Assembly (NCBI GenBank): GCA_039881045.1
Contig: JAYWVB010000101.1
Span: forward strand, 1-43,078
Source: Chaetomium olivaceum
Lineage: Eukaryota > Ascomycota > Sordariomycetes > Sordariales > Chaetomiaceae
Length of the DNA: 43,078 nt
Reading direction: 5' to 3'
Each line of letters begins with the position of its first letter. Within the stretch, counting starts at the first letter, position 1. Shown here piece after piece: positions 31,474-42,000 of the stretch. The translations under genes were made by a program, and so were the position numbers. The notes beneath the pieces are model-generated. The model saw only the letters and a list, made by a program, of their open reading frames with translations. It was not told where the DNA came from and ran no database searches.

Positions 31474-32921
31474 ATGGCGAACCTCAGCCCGGGGCTGAAT
31501 GGCATCGTCATCGGCCTCCTGTCGTCCTTCGGGTCGGCGATCCTGATCCTTAGCATATTTCTAGTCTTCTACTTCTTCCGATACACAGCGTCCGGACGCA
31601 TATTCCTCGACCGCATTGGCCGACCTGGCGAGTACGATGACGAGCAAGCTTTTGCGCGCGAGGAGGCCGAGGCCCTCGAAACCATGGATGATATGGAGAG
31701 GACTGAGTATCTCAGGGCCAAGGGTATGTCGATTGGGTCCCAGGTTCATCTTGATCGTGAGCACGTATTGACTGGTATCGAACAGCCTTCATCGCCGCGA
31801 ATCCACCCGAGTCCGTACAAACCGACATCTCATTATCACAATATCTGGCCATCCAGGAGAAGGGCGTTTCCGCATGGGAGTTTGAACCAGAGCTGGAAAT
31901 CGCCAACTGCTTTGTGGAGGCCAGGACCGAAATTGAGTTCTTTGATTCCGAGTGCACCGTTATGAGCAACCTACCCGTCCCCAAGCAAAACGACGTTTAT
32001 TACTGGGAGGCCAAGATCTATGAAAAGCCGGATAGCACCTTGTTGAGCGTGGGGATGGCCACTAAACCCTACCCGCTCTTCAGGTTACCAGGTAAGGCGT
32101 CATCGCCCCTTTTGCGCCGAACAAACCCTAGGCTAACAACAGCAGGCTTCCACAAGTCTTCGGTTGCTTATATTTCGAACGGCACCCGCCGCCACAACCA
32201 ACCTTTCTACGGAACGCCCTACGGTCCCCAGATCGTCCAAGGTGACGTTATTGGCGTCGGCTACCGACCGCGGACCGGGACCATCTTCTTCACACGAAAC
32301 GGCAAGAAGTTGGAGGACGCGATGCACGGTCTTAAGTCGCAGAACTTCTTCCCCTCGATTGGCGCAAACGGGCCGTGTATCGTGCACGTCAACTTTGGTC
32401 AGGCCGGTTTCGTTTTCATCGAGGCCAACGTGAAAAAATGGGGTCTTGCCCCTATGACAGGCTCATTGGCACCGCCGCCGCCCTATGGTGTCGAGGCAGA
32501 TACCGTCCTCCTTGCGACAGGTACAAAGGACGGTTTCACAAGTTCACCGGCCCGCGGCCACCAGTACAGCCACTCCGCTCAACTATATAGGCAGGGCCCC
32601 AACACTTCAGATCGTGGCCACGCCCGCTCCAGGTCAGGCAACTTCCGCATGCTTTCGCCCACAAGTCCAGGACCGCTCCGCAGTCCCACCGATATCTCTC
32701 TCGCCCACCTAATACCGACAGATGACGACGGCGAACCCAGCGGCAGTGCTGCATCGCTCGGGAACGCCAACGAAGACCAGGGCCACCAGTCAACTACCGT
32801 CGCATTCGGTCTACATCATCAAGATAGCCGGCCACCCCCAGAATACACCAGCCCCGAACATTCCGATTCCGAAGAACCGAGCAGCCAGAGACACAGCAGC
32901 GACAGCGAAAATGCGCCCTGA
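31474..32921 (+). CDS. ear1: Ear1/Ssh4-like endosomal SPRY-domain adaptor of Rsp5 ubiquitin ligase
   Basis: Three exons, 31474-31723, 31786-32091 and 32146-32921, give 443 residues. Intron 1 is 62 nt (GTATGT...AACAG) and intron 2 is 54 nt (GTAAGG, branch GCTAAC, CAGCAG). Residues 10-36 form an N-terminal transmembrane helix (SAILILSIFLVFYFFRY). After a short acidic linker a region beginning AFIAANPPESVQTDIS leads into a SPRY/B30.2 domain at about 110-290, with ECTVMSNLPVP, VYYWEAKIYEKP, GDVIGVGYRPRTGTIFFTRN and FFPSIGANGP. The C-terminal tail is Ser/Pro-rich and ends with PPEY at 416-419, a PPxY motif that WW domains of Rsp5/Nedd4 ligases bind. In yeast Ear1 and Ssh4 direct ubiquitination and vacuolar sorting of membrane cargo at endosomes. 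All three hallmarks (helix, SPRY, PPxY) are present, so the assignment is firm. Cargo is unknown. Confidence 0.92.
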
Positions 32922-33800
32922 TTCGTCTGACCAGGAGCCGCGGGGCATCGTCGGCTACGGTCAGGAGCAACAATAACAGATCAACCCCGCCGCAGGCTCG
33001 GGGTCCGCCAAGCCCTCCTATTCCTACATACCAAGACGCGATCCGGCAAGGGGCAGGGCGAGACAGAAGTGATAGTGCCCGGAGCGCGAGAAGCGCGGGG
33101 GTCGAGGTGAACGGGCAAAATTTGACCTGTTGTTGGTGATTTCTTCCAGAGCAGTCGTCGAGTCGAATCGAATTTATACCCCTGGGGCAAGCGGATGCTG
33201 TCACCGACAGAAGTTGCTGGTTGGGTGGTTCGGGAGGTTGGCAGGGAACAAACAGTATAGGCATGGAGTTAAGAAGCGGACGGGCATTTGATTCTTTTGA
33301 AATTGGGCACACGGTACCACAGCGTGGTCACGCTACTTTCCTTGTTGTTGTGTGGGTTGGGGTGGTGGGTGGTCCTTACCTAGATTTGGTAGTTTAGGGT
33401 CTTCTTGGTTGAGCAAGCGGTAACGGAGTTGTTTCAAAGTGCATGGCAGGCTCCTTGGTTTGATACCGTAACATGGAATCAAAGACATTCGGTATATATT
33501 ATGAACGTACTTGCATTTGATGTGTGATCTGTGAACCATCGGGTACTACTCATCCCATAAGCTGCCTTACGGTTACCCCTTGCATTGCCTTCTCACCGTC
33601 CTCGGCTTGTACAGGGAGATGATCAGACATGTAGTTCAGGAAGTCTGGGAAGAAGCTGACGCTAGATTTTGAAGTCCTCCTACCTTGACGATCCCTCCGT
33701 TATTATCACGTATCCTATTTACCGCCAAAGGGATGATGGAGAGCAGATGGTGAGACAGAACGGATAGCATGACGTCTATGATCCCCTACTCGCAACATGC

Positions 33801-33962
33801 TCACTCCACAACAGCTTTCATCTTGACCTTCATCAGAGCAGCGATTTCCCAATCATCTACCCCACATGCATTTATATTCAGCGTTCCAATCACCACTAGG
33901 CCGATATGATTACACTCCCGCGTGTACATCTGCTCGTCCTTGCCATTGACCCAAGCCAACGC
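33801..33962 (-). CDS. possible terminal exon of an unrecognised gene
   Basis: On the minus strand a GCTGAC branch-like sequence and a GGGGCAG acceptor precede 33962. The following frame reads ALAWVNGKDEQMYTRECNHI, then GLVVIGTLNINACGVDDWEI and AALMKVKMKAVVE to a stop at 33801. Its first half uses codons typical of the real genes in this window. The preceding exon could be 34180-34030, ending before a GTAGGG donor, but that part is less protein-like. On the opposite strand, 34042-34160 also looks like an exon (ENLTPSETNILRYDLAWEAV, then GTATGT). Only one of these can be right, and both may be chance. Confidence 0.25.
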   Translation of the reverse strand, partial: ALAWVNGKDEQMYTRECNHIGLVVIGTLNINACGVDDWEIAALMKVKMKAVVE

Positions 33963-35110
33963 CTGCCCCATAACACAACAGTCAGCTAGCTGCGAGGCCA
34001 GCGGCCGACATGTCATGCCCTACATCCATGCCTCTACACAGGGTCTGTCTTCTCGAGCTGCTCGCTTTGATGCGTAGGGAACAGGAGAATCTCACCCCTT
34101 CCGAGACCAACATTCTACGATACGACCTCGCATGGGAGGCCGTTGCCTTGTTTGCATTGTATGTTCTAAACCAACCTCGCTCGGCCAAACCACGTTCACC
34201 TCATACTTTGTCAGAAAGAAATTTATTTCTGTCATCCCAGCACAGGCACCCAGCAATAAGAGTTATCCGTTGCGGTAGGGTGAGCACGTTAACCCTATGT
34301 TTCCGGTTGGTATCTCAGCACGCGAGTTTAAGGTATTGAGCCAAGGGGTGGGATGATAGTTCGATCTAGAACCGGCCGACTCGAGTCTGAGAGCATCACG
34401 CTCATTATTATCGGGGATAAGTTAGAATTGGTGCTTGGCTGGTAACTACGTTACCACTATCGTATCAAGTTGGGTAGGGGCACGAGAAATATCAACGGAC
34501 AGGATGAGGTTACCAAGTACGTTGACTTTGAAGACAGCAGTGTGACCAGGTAGGGCCAGGCATCAAGTGGCGTCACCGGGATGCCCACAAAGACAAAGGA
34601 GATATAGTGATGATATGCGCCACAGAGACACAGAGATTCAGATTACCCAAATCAGGTAGTTAACTAAGCCTTCACTTCTCGTACAATTAATTAGATGGTA
34701 TACCACCAACCCAAGGGGTCGCCATGCACAGGCCGCCCGCCCCATGGGCCTTATTACTTCCCTTCCCTCCTCCAACATACTATCCAACACAAGAGTGTGT
34801 GCAACAGGATACAACAACAATAGCCCGATATAAACGCCGCCCAATGCAACCAGGAAACACCATGAAATCCAAAAAACAGAGACAAATCCACATTTTTTCC
34901 CAGACAGAAACCAACCGGACATCCATCCCGTCAACGGTCTTGTTTCCCAGTCCTCCAAAATACCGAAATCCAAAAAGGGAAAAACCAAACAGCTAAACCA
35001 AGCCAAAACAACAGTCGCTATGCAGTTGGGTATCGTGATCATCCGTAAGGAGCGAAATTCTATGCCGATGAAATGCCTTTCATCATGGTACAGTGTGTGT
35101 ATGTGTCGTC

Positions 35111-35411
35111 AAAGGAGTGTCTATCCCCTCGTTGGGGTGTGATTAACCGTTCCGATCCGCGGAAATGCTAAAGGAAAGTCTATAGTTTGTTGCGAGTGGA
35201 CCAGCCGGTGTAAAAAAGGAGTGTCGTAAGTTGGGTATCTCATTCGGAATGATTGCTGTGACAAAGGAGCGTCGTTGCATCAAGATGCAAAAATATTATT
35301 AGGGTGAGATCGTGGCAGTCGTAAAAGGAGTGTAACACGTCATGATAATGCCGTGGGGTTGCTGCTGTCTCGTCGAGAGTTGTGTTGCGCGCGTGATCGC
35401 TAAAAGGAGGG
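35111..35411 (+). repeat. dispersed AAAGGAGTGT motif, six degenerate copies
   Basis: Copies start near 35111, 35170, 35215, 35263, 35324 and 35403, reading AAAGGAGTGT, AAAGGAAAGT, AAAGGAGTGT, AAAGGAGCGT, AAAGGAGTGT and AAAGGAGGGT. Spacings are about 45-80 bp. The flanks share little beyond a frequent following TC or CG, so this may be a decayed minisatellite or a cluster of binding sites 3' of the zinc-cluster gene. Confidence 0.55.
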
Positions 35412-35854
35412 TGGTGTACAATTGCGTCTGTGTTGAGGTGAAAAGGCAGCCAGCAAGCAGCTCAGATGCTTGACAAAACGATTAGGAAAAGTGGTCGTGA
35501 AATTCGTAACCAGATGCGGGGACGAGAAATGGCGCCGCTAGGCGTCCTTGCCCTTTTGTTTGTCCTGGGGGCTGGGTGGCGCGGAGAGCATTGTGTTGGC
35601 AGGCATGCTACTCCCATCCTGCGTGGCCAGAGGGGCAAACTGGGAACTGGGCGACTCCGGGGCGGGCAGAAAAGACTCCTCGGGGCTCAGGAAGGGCGAA
35701 GGGGCAAGGGCCGAGTGTTGGGATGGCAGCCAAGCGTAGAGATCCTCAGGAGGCGGGCAATCCGGACTGGTGCTCAGATAGGAGGGCCTGGTCGTCATGG
35801 TTAATCATGTTTGCCCTTGCGCGACGCGGCTAGCAGCCCTTGGTGCAACCCGGA

Positions 35855-37943
35855 TCAGGTCCACACGGTCTGGATTGGAGAAACGAACCCGACGCCATAA
35901 GTGTTGGAACCGCCCAGCATTGGTGAGGTGGCCGTGTAACCGTAGGTGCCGTTGTCTTCAGCATCGCTGTAGACGATCGGGGAACCGTCGCCAAAGTCGC
36001 CATAGGTGCTCGAGGCCGGACTGTATCCCCCGTACGACGGACTGGGGATATTGAGATAGTGCGGGTTGACGTACGGCGACGACAGCTGGAGCGGGCTGAC
36101 AGCATTGGCAGGGCCGGCCTCGGGAATGACAGACAGATCCTCGGTGCTGTAGCTGAAGGCACACATTCTCCCCATACGGCAGGTACTCGGAAGACAAGTT
36201 TGCAGTCAACATCAGCGGCGAGCCCTCGTTCATGTAGAAGTTGGGCTGGTCGAAGTGGTCGAACTGGGGGAACGGCGGCGTGCGCGCAGGCTGGACCCAT
36301 CCCATCCGGGACCGGAACTCGTTGACCGTCTCGATAGGGAACTCCATCAAGTTGAGCGGGGTCTGGAGATCCCCTCGAGATGACCCGAGTTGCGGACGGC
36401 ATAGAGACGGCGAGCAATTTCTTCGACCGGGCCGATGGTCATGCTCCCAAAGTACGCGGCGCCAATCTCGGGGAAGAGACGCTCCATCAGGAGGGCGGCC
36501 GTGTAGTAGTGGGCAATCACGACGAGGGCGCTTGGCGATGCACCATTCCGCTGCAGGTACATAACGGGCAACCAGAACAGCCAAGTCCGCAGGGGCTTCA
36601 GGCGGTCGAACTGCTGCGCCACCGACAGGGACGAGGTGACCTTGCGGGAGCCCTTCATGAAGGTGATGAGCTGGGCGACCGGCTTCGTATCCTCGCGGTT
36701 CTTCTTGAGGTAGGCCTCGAGCTTCTGGAGCTGCTGCAAGACGCGCTGGAAAGCCTCCATGTCATCTTCGCGGGGCTGGCTGGGCTGGTGGTCCGGGGTG
36801 GGCGACGGCGGGGCGGTTGGGAAGGTGCTGCTCTCGGCGATGAAGTCGCCAAACTGCGACTCGTGTTTCCAGGGATCCATGGCCTCAATGACCTTTAGGC
36901 GATATTCATCAGTGTGCGTTCCCGAGCCGGTGGTGCACCTGGTGCGACTTACAGATGAGGTTCCTTGCATGAGTTGGGTCCAGCTCCGCCTACGAAAGCA
37001 GGTTAGGTTAGTCTTACTGTCGGTGGAGCTCGGATAGGTGCAGTATATTGCTTACCAATCTGTGGCTTGCCACGAGAGGACCAGCGAAGCGGCGAGGATC
37101 GCGTCCGACGTCTCCCGAGAGAAGGTGCTGATGGCTTCCTGCAGTCCCTTCAAGGCGACACCGCGGTGCTCATACGCCATATTTCCGACGGCGGGGCAGC
37201 CGGTCAGGTAGGCGAGATGCATAGCGGAGAAGGCGAGCAGGGAGTGCAAGACATAGCGGTGGGTCGCGCCGATCCTGATGATTCTAGAAAATCCGTTAGT
37301 ACGACAAGCGCGTTCCCGCGTTTTAGCGCCAAGCCTTACGTAGGGATCTGCTGGGTCCAGAGGGTGAAGTCATTGGCGTCGAGTTCCTGCATCTGGTGGC
37401 TGATGGAGGCAACGTGGTGAATCAACCTCAAGTCCTCGAGAGTCAGAAGCTCGGGCGCGGGCGCCGGATAGATTCCCAGGCTCGGGAACGGAAACATGCC
37501 GGTGCGGCGCCACTGGTCGATGGTCGCCTCGATCTCCGGCGTCCACATCAAGTCGGGCTTGTCGGGCGAACCTGCCCTGTCTTCAGGAGCGGGCACATCA
37601 TTGTACGGGCAGCGGATCTTGTGCTTGGTGCAGTTGCGGCTAGCGGGAATGTCAGTAACCAATGGCACGGTGAACTTTCCAGCCGGAACCTCGGGAACTC
37701 TTACCACTGGGGGAAGTTCTCATCACACCGGATGTGACGGCGCTTGCTGTGAGTTTGTTAGTACACCATAATGTGACGAGCCAAGCCGTCTGTTGCTGCT
37801 GCGTGAACCTACCAAGTCTCGCATCCCTTCCGGGACTTGGTGTGGCTAGAAAAGTTGTCAGCAACGCGGAGCCAGAAAAGATACCGCTGGGATGGTTTGC
37901 AAACTTACCTCCGACGAGGAGGACCTCCACCGGGACCGGCCAT
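35855..37943 (-). CDS. Zn2Cys6 (zinc-cluster) transcription factor, six exons, two apparent frame breaks
   Basis: Exons are 37943-37909, 37845-37813, 37746-37705, 37639-37340, 37283-37056 and 36989 to the stop at 35855. The joined N-terminus gives SHTKSRKGCETCKRRHIRCD, then ENFPQC, RNC and TKHKIRC, a C-x2-C-x6-C-x6-C-x2-C-x6-C cluster with basic residues in the DNA-contact helix. Downstream, LIHHVASISHQMQ, YVLHSLLAFSAMHLAYLTGC and AILAASLVLSWQATDW resemble the fungal-specific regulatory domain of Upc2-like factors. Near 36371-36374 (a CCCC run) the signal shifts from RNSGHLEG into DLQTPLNLMEFP. Near 36160-36168 it shifts again from SSEYLPYGENVC into AFSYSTEDLSVIPEAG. The tail SSPYVNPHYLNIPSPSYG is Tyr/Pro/Ser-rich. 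It is a nuclear DNA-binding regulator with unknown targets. Sterol-related function by analogy with Upc2 is only a possibility. Confidence 0.85.
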
Positions 37944-38795
37944 TATTACGAATAGGGAGGTGGAAAAAGATTAACGAAAGAACTAGAAAAACGGTTAACA
38001 GCTGGGACGTGGCACCGGTTGAAGAACGGGCATGCTAACATGAGGTAAAACACACGACGTGCCCCAGGGGCGACGGGATAGCGAACGTGGCGAGGGTGCG
38101 GTGGGGGAAGGCGAGCGAGGCTGGCGTGGGAGTGTGGAAGACAGGCGCAGCAGCGTAGAAGCCGGATATACGGAGGAGCAGCGAGATTGATGGATGACGA
38201 GCGGACGGTGGTGGTATGATCAAAAAACAACACCGAGTGCTGTACGGTGCCGATTCGGGAAAGCGAGTAAAGCGAGCTAACTCTTTCTCTCTTCGATCCT
38301 CGAATCTCGATCGAATCTGAACAACCGTTCTCCGTTTCTCGGTTCTTCCAGGCTCTTTTTCCTTTCCCCTTTTAGCGATCCCGATAACAGTAGCGATCGT
38401 GTGGATTACTCCTTGCGTCCGAGCGGTACAAGAAGGTTTGAGCGAGAGTGGGTGTAGCGAGTGAGCTAGGCCTTGCAGACAGGCATCTACGTCTTGTGAG
38501 GTTGCAGATGGTTGTATCTATGAGTGCATCACTGAAAGGCGGTAGGTGCAGCGATTGGCGAAGATTGAGGTATTGGAGGGGGTGGTTTTGCGGGTTTTCG
38601 TTTTCGAGATTTTTCCAACACAAGAGACAAAATAAGAAACAAGCGAATGACAGGAGTCGCGAGGACTTCCTAGGGGGTGGGTTGCTAAAAGCGAAGGTGA
38701 GTTGTTGAGGTACAGCGGGGAGCCGGAGCAGTTGATGATGGTGTATCTGGGAGACCAAGAGAGGAAGAGATGGGGCCGTTGGGGGAGCTGCACAG

Positions 38796-38802
38796 TTAAA
38801 TA
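38796..38802 (-). promoter_or_regulatory. TATA-like box of the zinc-cluster gene
   Basis: The minus strand reads GCTATTTAACTG here, about 850 bp upstream of the ATG at 37943. A transcript starting about 30 bp downstream would have a long leader, which is common for fungal regulators. The two 10-bp repeat arrays lie just upstream, which supports a promoter here. Confidence 0.4.
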
Positions 38803-38824
38803 GCGCCCATGCGCGCTGAGTGGT

Positions 38825-38854
38825 GGGCAGCCACGGGCAGCCACGGGCAGCGTG
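38825..38854 (-). promoter_or_regulatory. three 10-bp repeats (GTGGCTGCCC) next to the TATA-like box
   Basis: The plus strand reads GGGCAGCCAC, GGGCAGCCAC, GGGCAGCGTG without gaps. On the minus strand this is GTGGCTGCCC, 23 bp upstream of the TATTTAA box. Exact 10-bp spacing fits repeated binding on one face of the DNA. Confidence 0.5.
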
Positions 38855-38982
38855 GGAAACCACCCACCGATGACCCACCGAGCCAAGGGCATTTGCCCCA
38901 TCGGGACACCAGGGCGGCCAAGACTGGTCCCAGTTGACACACCATGTGCTGGCGGCCCCACAGCGACTAATCCCAGTCAACG

Positions 38983-39008
38983 CCCTAACACACCCTAACG
39001 CGCCCTAA
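38983..39008 (-). promoter_or_regulatory. three TTAGGG boxes at exact 10-bp spacing
   Basis: CCCTAA occurs at 38983-38988, 38993-38998 and 39003-39008 on the plus strand (TTAGGG on the minus strand), each followed by C. A CTAGGG lies just after, at 39013-39018. TTAGGG is the fungal telomere unit, and in yeasts it is bound in promoters by Myb-type factors such as Tbf1. Here the boxes are about 180 bp upstream of the TATA-like box. Confidence 0.5.
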
Positions 39009-39019
39009 CGGGCTAGGGC

Positions 39020-42000
39020 TGGCCGCGGAATAAAGGACGGAAAGCGCGAGACCGGACCGGGGATCGATGATGATGATTTGCAGCAACTGGGCCGGTACGA
39101 TCATCGATGGAGCCTGACTAATCGCGGCATTGCTCGCATGTCGCATGGGGGACTTGAGAAAACGGGAGCTTTCTCCTTGGGACGGCGCGGGTACGATGTC
39201 AGCCCCGCGACGGGAGAGGGAGGCTTAGGTCTTGATGGTGACTTCCAGCGGATGAGGAGGACAAAGGGAAAGAGGACGGACGAGAGTGGCACAGCATCGT
39301 AGTGGCGGGATCGGAGCGGGATGGACAAAGCTACCCAAGCTTACCTCCGCTTGACATACACTGAACACCACCCCACGTTTGCTGCCTATCATTCATCCTA
39401 ACCACCCAACTCTGAATGGACGTCGTCATCGATAACTTGGATAGTTACTAGACCAGGCTAAGGTACCTAGCTTGGGCAGCCAGTCACTGAGTGCATGCAG
39501 CCAGCGGTCGAGGACGGACGATTTCCGGCTGCACCGAGGAACAAGGACCCTATGGAAGGCAAGCGACGGCGTCTGGAGCGGCTGTGGTCACCTGGACAGG
39601 TGCTGCCTAGGGCCCGTGCAGGATCTCCGTTGCCATCGAAGAAGCGCCGTGGAAGCCACTTAGCAGTGTGTGCTCTGCTTGTTCATGCACCATGGTGATG
39701 AATGGATGTGCTATGGACGGGCTCTCAGAGGCTTGACCAATGTGATCGGCATGCGGCGTCGTGCAGACGGTGCAGCGAGGGAATCCTTGGGAATCCCGCG
39801 CAGCGCAGCTGAGAGTTTCTCCCAATGTTACGTTAACTTGGGACTGAAGACAAGCGTGTTAGCGTCGGGCGGTCCTTGGCTTGACATGTTGTCTGACAGA
39901 GAGATGATTAACGGTTGTGGAACGACCACCTCACGTTAGCAATTCGTTACTTCCGCTGACACAGTACCAGACATGATATCCGTCTGTCTCTGAGTCTCCA
40001 AGTGTCGAACCTCTTCCCCGTTCTGCTCACTAATGGTAGAAAAATTGCGATTTGGCATTCTTGCTTAGTCTGGAAGTGGACGAACTGCAAGGGCATGCTA
40101 ACCGACCGGGGCTAGCCCGTTGGGGCGGAGCATTGGAACACCCATCAGGCCTCGCTTGTTGTTTTCTGTGACTGGTGGCCGGCCTTCACGCCGCAGAAAT
40201 CCGGGGTGGTGGCCACCGTTGCCATCAGAAACCCCACGTAGATGGGCCGTCAATAGGCTTGACAGTGGACAAATACACCGATGTTTGAGTCTCTGGTCTC
40301 GTTTGCTTGCCCGTGGCTTGCTGATTGTCGGTCCCGGTCAAACTAGAGCGACGAACATGATCGGTGAGAGAGAGAGTTTACTCAGAAGTTGCAATGTCCT
40401 TTTTCCATATTTCCCTATTATTATTTCAAATCAGATGTGTGCGTGTGCGGATGCGTGTGCGTGCGTGCTTGACGAATATGGAAGTTACAACCTAACCCGG
40501 TCTTGACTGCTGGAGAGAGAAAAGGGAAAAAAAGAACGGCCATCTACACCAACAACGCCTCTCACAAAACAAAAGATCTCAAGAGCAAAACATGGTTCTC
40601 TGTCTCCGAATCCCGGACTGGAGTGCCGAAACGCACAGACGACGCGGTGTAGTCTTTCGTTGAGGAGTCTCATGAATGCTGCCCTGCCAGTGTTTGATGC
40701 GGGGGCTCAGGCCATCATCAGGACCCCGTTGCTGCACCTTGTCGGTAAAAGCCAGGGTAACGGCCAATAGAGTTTGGGTTGCTGCATGGAGCATGCGGCC
40801 AAGGCCACACCAGAACCGCATTTTTGGCATCGTTCGAGTTGACGGCCGGGGATACTCGGCTGTGGCTCTCCGTCGCCAGGACAAGGTTGCGAAGTCTGGG
40901 GCACGCGAAAGGTCCTCTCGAGCGTGGGACAACACCGACTGCCGAGACGGCCACCGCCTAGCGACCTCGAGGTCCATGGCTTCCATGGGTCCTCCCTCGT
41001 CATCGCCCAGCCATCGCGTCGGGTAGTATGTCATTGCTGAGATGCCGAGCTGGAGCCCAAAAGCTTTTTCGAAACCTCCTCCGAGAGTCCTCCAGATCCA
41101 CTTCCACCTCGGTTGTATATGCCATTGTCGACCGTTGTCCGGGTTGTAAAACCCCAACTCCAGTCTGGTATCCAGGGTGTCCTTCGGGGCGGGGCCGAGC
41201 ATCGCCCCGAGCCGAGCTTGGGACATCGCAGGACAGCCAACGGAGCGCGCTCCAGACAAAGGAGACCGCGCCGATGACGATGAGAGAATGCGCCGACTCG
41301 TCCAGTCACTGTCTCCAAAAGACCGACCCTCCCCCAACCCCGGGCCAACTACGGATCCCAGGAGAGGCTGTGGAAACCCCATCTGAAAACCTTCTTCGCT
41401 CCGCACCATTTGGCTTGTCGGCCCATCGCAGGTGTGCTAACCCCGAAAGCGATCCATGCACGTCCTGCGAGATGCTGGTCCCTTGTTCACAACCCTTGCG
41501 TCGATGGAGGATGGCTAGTGGATCGGGGGTTTTCTGAACGGTCTGCAGCCTGATTGGCCGATGCAACGGTTTTCTCGTGTCCATTTTTGGCTTCCCGCGT
41601 TGCGTCTCATGTCCCTGCTCGAGCACTGCATCTTTCCCCTCATTCTCCAAAATCCTCCTCCTCCATTCGCATCGAATTCCCATCAAACCCGCGCGATTTG
41701 GCTCAACGGGTTGCTGGACTTCCGTCTGGAATTGGTGGAATTGAAGGGATCAACCTTGCAAAAGAAGCGACGACAAGCGATCCCTGTTTCCCCGCCGACC
41801 GCAACAAAAACTCATCAACCGTGCGTCCCTTTGGGAAAGAAGGCCGTTCGTGGACTGTCTTCGGCAAAAAGGCGGCGGAGGCAGTGCCTGGTCTGAAGTT
41901 CCGTCTCCACACCCATCCGCTTGGTGATGGGGCCGACCTTCACCGCTCTCTCCTACCCACCCATTCCGCGATTCTGCCAGACTTTTTTCCCCTTCGACGA

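Larger units (their letters stand above)
32922..35854. other. convergent intergenic region
   Basis: This lies between the 3' ends of the Ear1-like gene (plus) and the zinc-cluster gene (minus). It contains an exon-like patch at 33801-33962 and a repeat array at 35111-35411, both listed separately. A hydrophobic minus frame at 34638-35042 is discussed as rejected. Nothing else is supported. Confidence 0.5.

Noticed and set aside
34638..35042. 134-codon hydrophobic minus-strand frame resembling a membrane protein
   Set aside because: Its hydrophobicity comes from the complement of A- and C-rich plus-strand sequence (many AAA, CCA and ACA triplets read as Phe, Trp and Cys). It has no recognised family and no splice support.
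38372..38980. 202-codon minus-strand frame upstream of the zinc-cluster gene
   Set aside because: It spans the TATA-like box and the phased GTGGCTGCCC repeats, lacks any domain, and is better read as promoter and leader.
40579..41409. 276-codon minus-strand frame
   Set aside because: It overlaps a 169-codon plus frame, has no recognisable domain, and amino-acid character changes along its length. In GC-rich DNA such long frames arise by chance.
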